From: JANYJA01 sp038229055
GTDB taxonomy: Bacteria; Acidobacteriota; Terriglobia; Bryobacterales; Bryobacteraceae
NCBI GenBank assembly: GCA_038229055.1
Contig: JBBROU010000003.1
Span: 1-64,000 of the forward strand
Direction of reading: 5' to 3'
DNA length: 64,000 bases
Shown: one piece after another, positions 48,940 to 56,822 of the stretch
Layout of the letters: each line of letters opens with the position of its first letter
How positions within the stretch are numbered: position 1 is the first letter of the stretch
Translations under genes and position numbers: made by a program
Notes under the pieces: generated by a model
Database searches by the model: none
Seen by the model: only the letters and a program-made list of their open reading frames with translations
Told to the model about the DNA's origin: nothing

Positions 48940-49675
48940 ACGTAACGCGCATGGCGGCCGGCGCGTGCGAGCGCATGGGGCGGTAAATGGAGAGCAGAAC
49001 ATCGCTCACGGCGGCCGCGTCGAGGTCGGCGGTGGCGGTGGCGCGGCGTTGATCGCGCAACTTGAAATCGCTGGCGAAGGCTTCGACCGTTCGCGCCACG
49101 CGATCGCGGCCGATGCCGCGCAGTTCCACGAGATCGTCGGGCGCAGGTAGCCCCACAAGGAGACGCCCATGCGGCCGCAGCACACGGTGAAACTCGGCGG
49201 GGTTCATACGCGCGGTGATCGACATGACGACTGAGAAGGCGCGGTCGACGTACGGCACGAAGCGGTCGGCATTGGCGACGATCCACTCGCATTCGGGGTA
49301 CCGGCGCGCGGCGGCATCCACCGCGGGAATAGAAATGTCGATGCCATGCCCGGCGAAACCGGTACGGCGCGCGAGGGAGCCGAGGTAGAAGCCATCGCCG
49401 CATCCGGCATCCAGCACGATGTCGCCGGGCGAGAACGCAACGAACTCTTCGATCGCTTGCAGCAAGGGCGCCGTCAAGCACCGATCATGCAGCGCGCGGC
49501 GTGAGGCCACGGCAGCTACACTGTCGCCCGGGTGTTTCGAGCGGCGCTCCTGCGGCTGCAGCAGATTGATGTAGCCGCTGCGTGCGACATCGAACGAATG
49601 TCCGCGCGCGCAGAGCAGGCGGCGTCCATCGCGCACCAAGGGCAGGTGGCAATCGCGCACGGCGCAGAGGAGCAT
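48905..49675 (-). CDS. RlmA-like 23S rRNA (guanine-N1) methyltransferase
   Basis: The 256-residue SAM-dependent methyltransferase has an N-terminal zinc-finger-like segment (LLCAVRDCHLPL and LLCARGHSFDVARSGYINLL), characteristic of RlmA/RrmA, which methylates G745 or G748 of 23S rRNA. The class I Rossmann core shows VLDAGCGDGFYLG, GIDISIPAVDAA, YPECEWIVANADR and VLRPHGRLLVGLP. The ATG at 49675 is chosen because the zinc segment begins there. The 3' end overlaps the convergent M56 gene by 35 bases. Sibling activities such as G745 versus G748 specificity cannot be resolved. Confidence 0.85.
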   Translation of the reverse strand: MLLCAVRDCHLPLVRDGRRLLCARGHSFDVARSGYINLLQPQERRSKHPGDSVAAVASRRALHDRCLTAPLLQAIEEFVAFSPGDIVLDAGCGDGFYLGSLARRTGFAGHGIDISIPAVDAAARRYPECEWIVANADRFVPYVDRAFSVVMSITARMNPAEFHRVLRPHGRLLVGLPAPDDLVELRGIGRDRVARTVEAFASDFKLRDQRRATATADLDAAAVSDVLLSIYRPMRSHAPAAMRVTFSLDLLLFDRV

Positions 49676-49712
49676 GGGTAGAAGTTTAGCGATATTTGGT
49701 ACGCTCAAGAAC

Positions 49713-50804
49713 ATGCGCGGATATCGCACAAAGTGTGCGCTGCTGGTTGTTCTGTTCGCGCCTGCGGCGGCGGCAGCGGACGCGCACTGGAGCGAGAAAT
49801 CCGCGGCGGCCTACCTGGATGGCCGAGCGTCGTGGTGGATAAATTGGAAGGGCGCGGTTAGGGATCATCAGACGTTTTGCGTCTCATGCCACACCGCGGT
49901 TCCGTATGCCATGGCGCGTCCGGCGCTGCGGATGAGCCTTGGGGAGCAGGCCGATTCGGTTCCGGAGCGCAAGCTTCTAGACAACGTGACGAAGCGGGTT
50001 CGGATCTGGAACGAGGCGGAACCGTTCTATCCGGACGCAACACGCGGGGTGCCGAAGACGGCTGAATCGCGCGGCACGGAGTCGATTCTGAATTCGCTGA
50101 TTTTGGCGTTTCATGATGCGTCCTCCGGCGGCAAGTTGAGCGCGGATACAAAGCTGGCGCTGGACAATATGTGGGGCCAGCAGTTGCAGTCGGGCGATGA
50201 TCGCGGCTCGTGGGCGTGGCTGCAGTTCCACAATTCGCCGTGGGAAGGCGACTCGCAATACTACGGTGCAACGTTAGCCGCTCTTGCCGTTGGGATTGCG
50301 CCCGATCGCTATCAATCGCGCCTCGAGATTCAGGTGGAGCTTGGCCGGCTGCGCGACTATCTGAGAAGGAAGCGCGGTGCGCAAACCTTGCTGGATCGCG
50401 TGGTGCTGCTGTGGGCATCCTCGAAATTGACGGGAGTGCTAACCGCGGAAGAGCAGAAGAGCATCGTGGATGAAGCGCTTGCCAAACAGCAGGCCGATGG
50501 CGGTTTCAGTCTAACGGGATTCGTCGGCAACTGGAAGCGAAATGACGGCACACCACTCGAAACGAAGAGCGACGCCTATGCTACAGGGCTAGTCGTTTTA
50601 GCGGCGCGGCAAATGGAGAACGTGCGGGATGGGCCCGACCTGAGACGCGCGCGTGCGTGGCTCAATCAGAATCAGGACGCGGTGGAAGGGCGCTGGCTGG
50701 CTTACTCGCTTAACAAGCAGCGCGATCTCGCGACCGATATCGGGAAGTTCATGAGCGATGCGGCGACGGCCTATGCGGTGATGGCGCTCGAAGGGGCGCG
50801 GTAG
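49713..50804 (+). CDS. Exported single-heme protein with prenyltransferase/terpenoid-cyclase-like repeat fold
   Basis: The 363-residue protein from the ATG at 49713 has a signal peptide (residues 1-23). One c-type heme motif CVSCH (Cys56, Cys59, His60) lies in a segment DHQTFCVSCHTAVPYA, and a series of helical repeats follows (DNMWGQQLQSGDDRGSWAW, EALAKQQADGGFSLTGF, RARAWLNQNQDAVEGRW), a layout like the alpha-alpha toroid of squalene-hopene cyclase relatives. No DxDD or other cyclase acid motif is seen. It is probably a periplasmic redox-linked repeat protein rather than a cyclase. The ATG at 49674 (39 bases upstream) is an alternative. Function unknown. Confidence 0.75.
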   Translation: MRGYRTKCALLVVLFAPAAAAADAHWSEKSAAAYLDGRASWWINWKGAVRDHQTFCVSCHTAVPYAMARPALRMSLGEQADSVPERKLLDNVTKRVRIWNEAEPFYPDATRGVPKTAESRGTESILNSLILAFHDASSGGKLSADTKLALDNMWGQQLQSGDDRGSWAWLQFHNSPWEGDSQYYGATLAALAVGIAPDRYQSRLEIQVELGRLRDYLRRKRGAQTLLDRVVLLWASSKLTGVLTAEEQKSIVDEALAKQQADGGFSLTGFVGNWKRNDGTPLETKSDAYATGLVVLAARQMENVRDGPDLRRARAWLNQNQDAVEGRWLAYSLNKQRDLATDIGKFMSDAATAYAVMALEGAR

Positions 50805-50813
50805 CGGAACTTC

Positions 50814-50939
50814 TCAATTGCTGCGCAGAGCCTCGATCGGATTGATGCGGGAGGCGCGGCGCCCGGGAATGTATCCGGCCAGCAATGCCACGACCGTCAG
50901 GGAAGCGATGGTCGCGGCATAGTTAGGCGGCGACCACAC
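50814..50939 (-). pseudogene. C-terminal remnant of ABC transporter permease (MacB/FtsX type)
   Basis: Reading the minus strand, the stop at 50816-50814 is preceded by the ending GYIPGRRASRINPIEALRSN (with INPIEAL typical of the C-terminal end of MacB-like and acidobacterial ADOP permeases) and a hydrophobic helix TIASLTVVALLAG just before. Further upstream the homology-like character fades after about residue 41 and meets a stop codon. The rest of the gene (normally 400-800 residues) is gone. The fragment lies between the heme-repeat gene and hicB, so a deletion probably joined this region. Confidence 0.75.
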
Positions 50940-51020
50940 AGGAGAGGCTCGGACCGGAATAGGTCCGTGTCAAGCAACCGGGTGCGCGAGATCGATAGAG
51001 CGTCACGTTATGATCGGAAC

Positions 51021-51230
51021 ATGAGCAAGTTCATGGTAATCATCCACCACGAACCGGAGGGCGGCTATTGGGGCGAGGTTCCTGCACTGGCAGGGTGCTA
51101 CTCGCAGGGGGAGTCTGTAGAAGAATTACTGACAAATCTTCGTGAAGCAATTGAGTTGAACCTGGAAGTTCTCCACGAAGAGGGCAAGGTGCCCGATTCG
51201 AGCTTCCAGATAATGGAACTAGCGGTTTAA
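51021..51230 (+). CDS. hicB: HicB-family antitoxin
   Basis: The 69-residue antitoxin starts at the ATG at 51021. The HicB/type II antitoxin half-RNase-H fold reads KFMVIIHHEPEGGYWGEVPALAGCYSQGESVEELLTNLREAIELNLEVL, the GYWxxxPxLxGCxSQGxSxEEA pattern. It should bind HicA and repress the locus. It lacks a clear C-terminal ribbon-helix-helix, as in the short members. A TATGAT hexamer sits 6 bases before the ATG. The gene next to it (from 51227) is a wrecked hicA, so it has lost its target or is a relic antitoxin. Confidence 0.85.
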   Translation: MSKFMVIIHHEPEGGYWGEVPALAGCYSQGESVEELLTNLREAIELNLEVLHEEGKVPDSSFQIMELAV

Positions 51231-51424
51231 GGCCCATCTCGGGTCGCGATTTCTGCAGGAAACTGAAGGAATCCGGCTGAATGCTCAAACGCTTACGTGG
51301 AAGTCCCTTCATCTATGCCAAAGTCGGCGAGAGAAACACTCTGACAGTGCCCGTACACGGAAATACGCCCTTGAAGCCGGGCCTCGCAACGAAACTCGCG
51401 AAGGCCGCAGATGTTCGCTGGTGA
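51227..51424 (+). pseudogene. hicA: Broken HicA toxin gene
   Basis: In frame with its 3' end the sequence reads LRPISGRDFCRKLKESG, then a TGA at 51278-51280 where HicA proteins have Trp or Phe, then MLKRLRGSPFIYAKVGERNTL, TVPVHGNTPLKPG and ending ADVRW at 51424. The catalytic histidine of the GSH motif is proline here (Pro codon 51305-51307; usual GSHFIYAK form). No canonical start codon exists in frame before LRP. An ATG directly after the TGA could restart a 47-residue fragment. It overlaps hicB by 4 bases in another frame. A mutated, non-functional toxin partner. Confidence 0.85.
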
Positions 51425-51425
51425 A

Positions 51426-51986
51426 TTAATGCAGACTCGGCACGGGCAACGGAAAATCGGCCAGATCGACCCAATGGTCATCGCCCTGATTTTGAACCAG
51501 CGCTAAGGTGTCGACGCGAAACGTCCGCGGCCCTGTGTAGCTGGCCCACCGGCGCTTGGCTTTTTCTAACGCTTCGGGCACCTCGTGCTCGTCCAGATGC
51601 TGCGCGAGCGTGATGTGGGGGTGGTACTGAAACGGCTCCTGATAACGAACGCATTTTTGATTCAGCGCGCGGTACAAATCGCGCAGGCAATGCGCGCCTT
51701 GAGCAATGCTGATGTAGATGACATTCGAGTTGTCGAAGATCTCAACCTCGCCAAGCGTCACGTCGAAAGCCGCGAAATCGGTTACGGCGTGGCGAATTTC
51801 CGCGGCGGCCCGCTCGGGCTCGGCCTTGACTGGCCGCGGTGGCAACAAGGTCACGTGAGCATGCGGGTTGCAGTCCGGCGAAAGCTCAAGACGCAGGTTA
51901 TCCAGGAAGACAGAAAGCTCCTCGGGAAGATAACTCACCAAAGCAAAATAATTCAAAAAACAAGACCCGTTCGACGAACAGCCCAT
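51426..51986 (-). CDS. 2'-5' RNA ligase / phosphoesterase superfamily protein
   Basis: The 186-residue protein has the two HxT/HxS motifs of the 2H phosphoesterase fold: HAHVTLLPP (first) and HPHITLAQHL (second), with the internal strand ALVSYLPEELSVFLDNL at its start. Family members such as LigT/ThpR open 2',3'-cyclic phosphates or ligate RNA ends. Here the ATG at 51986 begins 10 unlikely residues before a TTG-started core (NYFALVSYLPE); either may be used. Convergent with broken hicA (1-base gap). Role in RNA repair or cyclic nucleotide turnover is open. Confidence 0.78.
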   Translation of the reverse strand: MGCSSNGSCFLNYFALVSYLPEELSVFLDNLRLELSPDCNPHAHVTLLPPRPVKAEPERAAAEIRHAVTDFAAFDVTLGEVEIFDNSNVIYISIAQGAHCLRDLYRALNQKCVRYQEPFQYHPHITLAQHLDEHEVPEALEKAKRRWASYTGPRTFRVDTLALVQNQGDDHWVDLADFPLPVPSLH

Positions 51987-52073
51987 TACCGCTCACGATT
52001 GTAGCGCGGAATATCACAAAACCGTGAAGCCAAAATCGGTTGCGCTAATCTAAGTTTTGTATACGGCTTATAG

Positions 52074-52529
52074 ATGATTGAATGGTTGAAACGATTCCTG
52101 CTGGTCGATCTCTGGCGCGGATTGCTGGTGACCTTCCGGAACCAGAAACCGGCCCTGATCTACACTGAGCAGTACCCGGCGGAGCGGCCGCGGGTGGCGG
52201 AGCGATACAGGGGGGCGCCCCGGTTGAATATCCATCCGGAAAATGGGGAGACTCTCTGTATCTCCTGCAACTTGTGTGCCCTGGCCTGTCCCGAGAATCT
52301 AATCGTGGTGATCAGCGAACGCAACGAGCAGACGCGGCATAAGGAACTGATTCAGTTCACCTACGACCTTTCGCGCTGCATGTTTTGCGGGCTGTGCGAG
52401 GACGCCTGCCCGGTGGATGCGCTCGAGCTGACGCAGGATTTCGAGATGGCCAGCTACACGCGCGAAGGCCAGATCTGGGACCGGCAGATGCTCGAAGAAG
52501 GTCCGCTGCCTCGCGAGTACGCAAGTTGA
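52074..52529 (+). CDS. nuoI: NADH-quinone oxidoreductase subunit I
   Basis: The 151-residue 8Fe ferredoxin subunit of complex I carries two [4Fe-4S] motifs: CISCNLCALACP (residues about 61-72) and CMFCGLCEDACP (about 100-111), electron-transfer clusters N6a and N6b. It begins with the membrane-associated helix region FLLVDLWRGLLVTFRN. It is the first gene of the nuo group in the window; the peripheral genes nuoA-G are not here. An AT-rich 45-base leader precedes it with TATACG 8 bases before the ATG. The basic N-terminus is a bit short compared with proteobacterial NuoI. Confidence 0.94.
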   Translation: MIEWLKRFLLVDLWRGLLVTFRNQKPALIYTEQYPAERPRVAERYRGAPRLNIHPENGETLCISCNLCALACPENLIVVISERNEQTRHKELIQFTYDLSRCMFCGLCEDACPVDALELTQDFEMASYTREGQIWDRQMLEEGPLPREYAS

Positions 52530-52551
52530 GTTCGAACTCATAGATAATCTA

Positions 52552-53061
52552 GTGTTGGACGTTTTCTTCTTTTATGCCTTTGCGGCGCTGGTGCTCGGTG
52601 GCGCTCTGCTGACGGTCACCCTGCGCAACAGCGTGCATTGCGCCATCAGCCTGATTTTGTCGCTAGCGGGGGTGGCGGGAATTTTCCTGCTGCAGCGGGC
52701 AGAATTCCTCTTCGCCGTGCAAATCATCGTCTACGTGGGCGGCGTGATGGTGCTGTTTCTGTTCGTGATTATGCTGGTGAATCTGGACACGGCGGCGCGT
52801 GAGCGGCAGTTCAACCGGCAGTGGATTGCGGCGCTCGCGTGCATCGCAGTGATCGGCGCGGAAGCGGTCTACTTCGTGCGATCGGGAGCCGGGGCTTGGA
52901 CATTTGCCACCGGGCCCGAGCGCGCACCATTAAGCGCGGGCAACACCGAAGACATTGCGCGCATGCTGTTTTCCGAATACCTCGTCCCGTTCGAAATCGT
53001 GTCCGTGCTGCTGCTCGTCGCGGTGGTGGGCTCGGTGTTGATGGCTCGGAGAGAAGTGTAG
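52552..53061 (+). CDS. nuoJ: NADH-quinone oxidoreductase subunit J
   Basis: The 169-residue membrane subunit starts with GTG at 52552. It has five hydrophobic helices (FFYAFAALVLGGALLTVTL, ISLILSLAGVAGIFLL, FLFAVQIIVYVGGVMVLFLFVIMLVNL, WIAALACIAVIGAEAVYF, FEIVSVLLLVAVVGSVL). The pi-bulge region VQIIVYVGGVMVLFLFVIML is the most conserved part of NuoJ. It is part of the E-channel side of complex I. The stop abuts the nuoK start (53062), so translation is coupled. Confidence 0.93.
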   Translation: MLDVFFFYAFAALVLGGALLTVTLRNSVHCAISLILSLAGVAGIFLLQRAEFLFAVQIIVYVGGVMVLFLFVIMLVNLDTAARERQFNRQWIAALACIAVIGAEAVYFVRSGAGAWTFATGPERAPLSAGNTEDIARMLFSEYLVPFEIVSVLLLVAVVGSVLMARREV

Positions 53062-53370
53062 ATGGGCCCCATAACTACAGGCCACTATCTGGCGCTAAGT
53101 GCGGCGCTATTGTTGATCGGCGTTGCGGGAGTGCTCACGCGGCGCAGCATCGTGGTGGTGCTGATGTCGATCGAGCTGATCCTGAACGCCGTGAATATCA
53201 ATCTGGTCGCGTTTTCGAGCAACGCGCAGAACGTGCGGGGACAAATTTTTGCGATGTTCATCATCGCGGATGCGGTAGCTGAAGCAGCCGTGGGGCTCGG
53301 AATTCTGATCGCGCTGTTTCGAAACAAGGAAACGATCTTGGCCGACGAAGTGGACTTGCTGAAGTGGTAA
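53062..53370 (+). CDS. nuoK: NADH-quinone oxidoreductase subunit K
   Basis: The 102-residue subunit has three helices (LALSAALLLIGVAGVLT, VVVLMSIELILNAVNINLVAFS, FAMFIIADAVAEAAVGLGILIALFR). The glutamates in SIELILNAVN and AEAAVGLGI are the two conserved carboxylates in the proton path. Length and motifs match NuoK exactly. It directly follows nuoJ with no gap and shares 7 bases with nuoL. Confidence 0.95.
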   Translation: MGPITTGHYLALSAALLLIGVAGVLTRRSIVVVLMSIELILNAVNINLVAFSSNAQNVRGQIFAMFIIADAVAEAAVGLGILIALFRNKETILADEVDLLKW

Positions 53371-55337
53371 GCGCGCTCGATTCGTTGTGGCTGATCCCGC
53401 TATTCCCGTTGATCGGAGCCGCGGTAGCGCTGTTGCTGGCGACATTTGCGCCAGGCCGAGGGAAAGCGCTCGTGAGCGTGCTTTGCCCGGGAACGGTGCT
53501 GCTCTCGTTTATCGCGTCGGTGTCGGCCGTGGCTGCTCTCGCCAAGGAAGCTGCGCGCGCGCATCAAGTCATCTTCGCGCCGTGGCTGCCGTCGATCGGC
53601 GCGGAATGGGGCATCTATCTGGACCCGCTGAGCGCCGTGATGATCCTGATCATTACGGGGATCGGATTTTTGATCCACTTGTATTCGGTCGGGTACATGG
53701 CGCATGAAGGCGGTTATGCGCGTTACTTCGGCTGCCTCAATCTGTTCGTCTTCTTCATGCTGTTGCTCGTCATGGCGAACAACTACGCGCTGCTGTTCGC
53801 AGGCTGGGAGGGCGTGGGTCTGTGCAGCTATCTGCTGATCGGATTCTTCTACCGGAAGCACGCGGCGGCAGCGGCCGGGATGAAGGCGTTCATTGTGAAT
53901 CGCGTCGGCGACGCGGGTCTGCTGCTGGCTATCTTGACGACCTTCGCCGCTTTCGGGACGATCCGTTTTGCCGAAGTCGCCAAGGCACCGGCGGGAGGGG
54001 CGTCGATGACGCTGTTGGCGCTGTTGCTGTTCGCGGGTGCGGCTGGGAAATCGGCGCAGGTGCCGTTGCATGTGTGGCTACCCGACGCGATGGAAGGGCC
54101 GACCCCGGTTTCGGCATTGATTCACGCGGCGACCATGGTGACTGCGGGCGTTTATCTGATCTCGCGTTCGAGCGCGATTTTCAGTCTTTCGCCTGACGCG
54201 TCGGCCGTGGTGGCCGCCGTGGGCGCGTTCACCGCGATCTTCGCGGCGACCATCGCCTTGGTGCAAAACGACATTAAGAAAGTGCTCGCGTACTCGACTA
54301 TCAGCCAGCTTGGCTACATGTTCCTGGCGCTGGGGACGGGCGCGTGGTGGGTCGCGATCTTCCATTTGTTCACTCACGCATTCTTCAAAGCGCTGCTGTT
54401 TCTGGGCGCGGGTTCGGTGATTCACGCGCTCGACGGCGAGCAGGATCTGCGGCATATGGGCGGATTGAAAAAGGCGCTTCCGGTGACGCACGCGACCATG
54501 TTCATTGCGGCCGTGGCGATCTCCGGAATTCCAGGACTGGCGGGATTCTTCTCGAAAGACGCGATCCTCGCCGAAGCGTTCCGATCCGGATCGACGGCTT
54601 TGTATGTGGTGGGCTTGACGACGGCGGGTCTCACCGCCTTTTATATGTGGCGGCTAATGCACCTGGCGTTCTACGGCGAACGCGCGCGGCACGCGAGTGC
54701 GCATGAAGGGCCCTGGACAATGCGCGTGCCGCTGATCGCGCTCGCCGCCGGGAGCGCTCTTGCGGGGTGGATCGGCGTGCCGGAGCAGTGGTACACCCCG
54801 GCAGTTTTTCGGGCATTTCCGTTATGGATTGCGCCGGTGTTTCACCAAGCGGCTCACGCGCCTGCGGGAACACCCATGGAATGGGTGTTGATGGGGGCGT
54901 CGGCGGCTGTGGCATTAATCGGCGTTACGCTGGCGCGATATTTCTATCACCACCGGCCCGCGATGCCGGCATCGTTCGAGCAATCGCTCAAGCCGCTGCA
55001 CGGAATCTTACTCAACAAATGGTATGTCGACGAATTTTATGAGCGCTTGTTTGTGAGTGGACTGGCCAAAGGCGGCGGCCGCCTGCTAAGCCACTTTGAC
55101 AGCGGGGTGGTCGATGGCGGCGTTAATGGGACAGCTTGGTTGACACGGCTTTCCGGACGCGTTTCCGTCTGGTGGGACGAGTGGGTGGTGGATGGCGCGA
55201 TCACCCTGGGCGCTTACTTCGTAAAACTTCTGAGTTATCCCGCGCGCTTGCTACAGAACGGTCATCTTCAATCGTATGCGCTGATTTTCGCGATGGGAAT
55301 GGTGGCGCTGTTCAGCGTCTACGTGTTTAGCCGATGA
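53364..55337 (+). CDS. nuoL: NADH-quinone oxidoreductase subunit L
   Basis: The 657-residue Na+/H+ antiporter-like proton-pumping subunit starts with a GTG at 53364 that overlaps nuoK by 7 bases. About 14-16 helices are present. The conserved lysines and histidines lie in AGAAGKSAQVPLHVWLPDAMEGPTPVSALIHAATMV and VLAYSTISQLGYMF, the signature of complex I antiporter subunits; FFSKDAILAEAF and the long amphipathic lateral helix near the C-terminus complete it. It lies in the nuoK-L-M-N order. Confidence 0.96.
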   Translation: MVSALDSLWLIPLFPLIGAAVALLLATFAPGRGKALVSVLCPGTVLLSFIASVSAVAALAKEAARAHQVIFAPWLPSIGAEWGIYLDPLSAVMILIITGIGFLIHLYSVGYMAHEGGYARYFGCLNLFVFFMLLLVMANNYALLFAGWEGVGLCSYLLIGFFYRKHAAAAAGMKAFIVNRVGDAGLLLAILTTFAAFGTIRFAEVAKAPAGGASMTLLALLLFAGAAGKSAQVPLHVWLPDAMEGPTPVSALIHAATMVTAGVYLISRSSAIFSLSPDASAVVAAVGAFTAIFAATIALVQNDIKKVLAYSTISQLGYMFLALGTGAWWVAIFHLFTHAFFKALLFLGAGSVIHALDGEQDLRHMGGLKKALPVTHATMFIAAVAISGIPGLAGFFSKDAILAEAFRSGSTALYVVGLTTAGLTAFYMWRLMHLAFYGERARHASAHEGPWTMRVPLIALAAGSALAGWIGVPEQWYTPAVFRAFPLWIAPVFHQAAHAPAGTPMEWVLMGASAAVALIGVTLARYFYHHRPAMPASFEQSLKPLHGILLNKWYVDEFYERLFVSGLAKGGGRLLSHFDSGVVDGGVNGTAWLTRLSGRVSVWWDEWVVDGAITLGAYFVKLLSYPARLLQNGHLQSYALIFAMGMVALFSVYVFSR

Positions 55338-56821
55338 CGGACCACTTACTCAGCATTGTGCTGTTCACGCCTTTGGCGGGGCTGCTGGTGTTGCTTCTCA
55401 TTCCATCGGGCAATTCGGCTCTCCTGCGTATCTGGGCCAATATGGCGGCCTTCGCCGGGTTTCTGGTTTCGCTTCCCCTGGTGTTCCGGTTCAACGCGTC
55501 GGCCAGCGGATTTCAATTCGTGGAGCGCGCGGATTGGATCCCGTCGCTCGGCGTGCATTACGCGCTCGGTATCGATGGAATCAGCCTACTGCTGGTGATG
55601 CTCTCCACCATCATCGGATTTATTGCGGTGCTGTGCTCTTGGCAATCGGTGCAAAGTCGCGAGAAGGGCTATTACGCGATGTTCCTGCTGCTGCAGGTAG
55701 GAGTGATCGGAGTATTTATCTCGCTCGACGCGTTTCTGTTTTACGTTTTTTGGGAACTTGTACTCATCCCCATGTATTTCATCATCGGGCTGTGGGGGGG
55801 GCCTCGCCGGCTGTATGCGGCGATTAAGTTTTTCTTATTTACGCTGGTCGGGTCAGTGCTGATGCTGCTCGGATTGCTGGCGCTCTACTACCTCCATTTT
55901 CAGCAGTTCGGGTTCAATTCATTCGAGATTTCGGATCTGATGAAACTGAACATGCCGCTGGCCACACAGCAGTGGATCTTCTGGGCACTGTTCGTCGGAT
56001 TCGCGGTGAAAGTACCCATGTTCCCGCTTCATACATGGCTTCCGGATGCGCACGTGGAGGCGCCAACAGGCGGCTCCGTAATCTTGGCCAGCGTGATGTT
56101 GAAGATGGGAACGTACGGGTTTATGCGCTTCTCGCTCCCGCTTCTGCCCGCGGCGTCGGCGGATCGCGTGGTCGTCCAGATTATCGCGGTGCTCTCGATC
56201 ATAGCGATTCTTTACGGCGCGCTGGTGAGCCTGGTGCAGCCGGATTGGAAGAAGCTGATCGCGTATTCATCAGTGAGCCACATGGGATTCTGCACTCTCG
56301 GAATCTTTACGCTGAATGCGAACGGCCTCGCGGGCAGCATGATCCAACAGGTGAGCCATGGCATCTCGACGGGACTGCTCTTCCTACTGGTTGGAATGAT
56401 CTACGAGCGGCGGCACACGCGCGAGATCAGCCACTTCGGAGGTCTCGCGCAAGTGATGCCGAAATTCGCCGTCGCTTTCGCGATTGCTATGTTCGCATCG
56501 GCTGGATTGCCGCTGCTCAGTGGATTCGTCGGCGAGTTCACGATTCTGCAAGGCGCGTTTCAGGCAAACCGGACCTGGGCAGTGTGGGCCGTCTTCGGAG
56601 TAGTGCTGGCGGCGGCGTACCTGCTGTGGCTGTATCAGCGCACGATGCTGGGCAAGATCACGCACGACGAGAATCGGGTGTTACCTGATCTATCGTGGCG
56701 CGAAGGCGCGGTGCTGCTGCCGCTGATCGCTTGGACGTTTTGGATCGGCATCTATCCCAAGCCGTACTTCGATATTCTTGCCAAGCCTGTCGCCGAGATC
56801 GTGGCACGCGTGCATAGATAA
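55334..56821 (+). CDS. nuoM: NADH-quinone oxidoreductase subunit M
   Basis: The 495-residue second antiporter-like subunit starts with ATG at 55334, overlapping nuoL by 4 bases. Key segments are WELVLIPMYFIIGLWGG, FAVKVPMFPLHTWLPDAHVEAPTGGSVILASVMLKMGTYGF (with the conserved Glu and Lys region) and YSSVSHMGFCTLG. An 8-base G run at 55794-55801 stays in frame. Family length and motifs match. It is followed by nuoN with 1 base between. Confidence 0.96.
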   Translation: MTDHLLSIVLFTPLAGLLVLLLIPSGNSALLRIWANMAAFAGFLVSLPLVFRFNASASGFQFVERADWIPSLGVHYALGIDGISLLLVMLSTIIGFIAVLCSWQSVQSREKGYYAMFLLLQVGVIGVFISLDAFLFYVFWELVLIPMYFIIGLWGGPRRLYAAIKFFLFTLVGSVLMLLGLLALYYLHFQQFGFNSFEISDLMKLNMPLATQQWIFWALFVGFAVKVPMFPLHTWLPDAHVEAPTGGSVILASVMLKMGTYGFMRFSLPLLPAASADRVVVQIIAVLSIIAILYGALVSLVQPDWKKLIAYSSVSHMGFCTLGIFTLNANGLAGSMIQQVSHGISTGLLFLLVGMIYERRHTREISHFGGLAQVMPKFAVAFAIAMFASAGLPLLSGFVGEFTILQGAFQANRTWAVWAVFGVVLAAAYLLWLYQRTMLGKITHDENRVLPDLSWREGAVLLPLIAWTFWIGIYPKPYFDILAKPVAEIVARVHR

Positions 56822-56822
56822 G

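Noticed and set aside
55794..55801. Run of eight G in nuoM as a phase-variation tract
   Set aside because: The reading frame passes through as WGGP, a conserved NuoM position, so there is no sign of frame switching.
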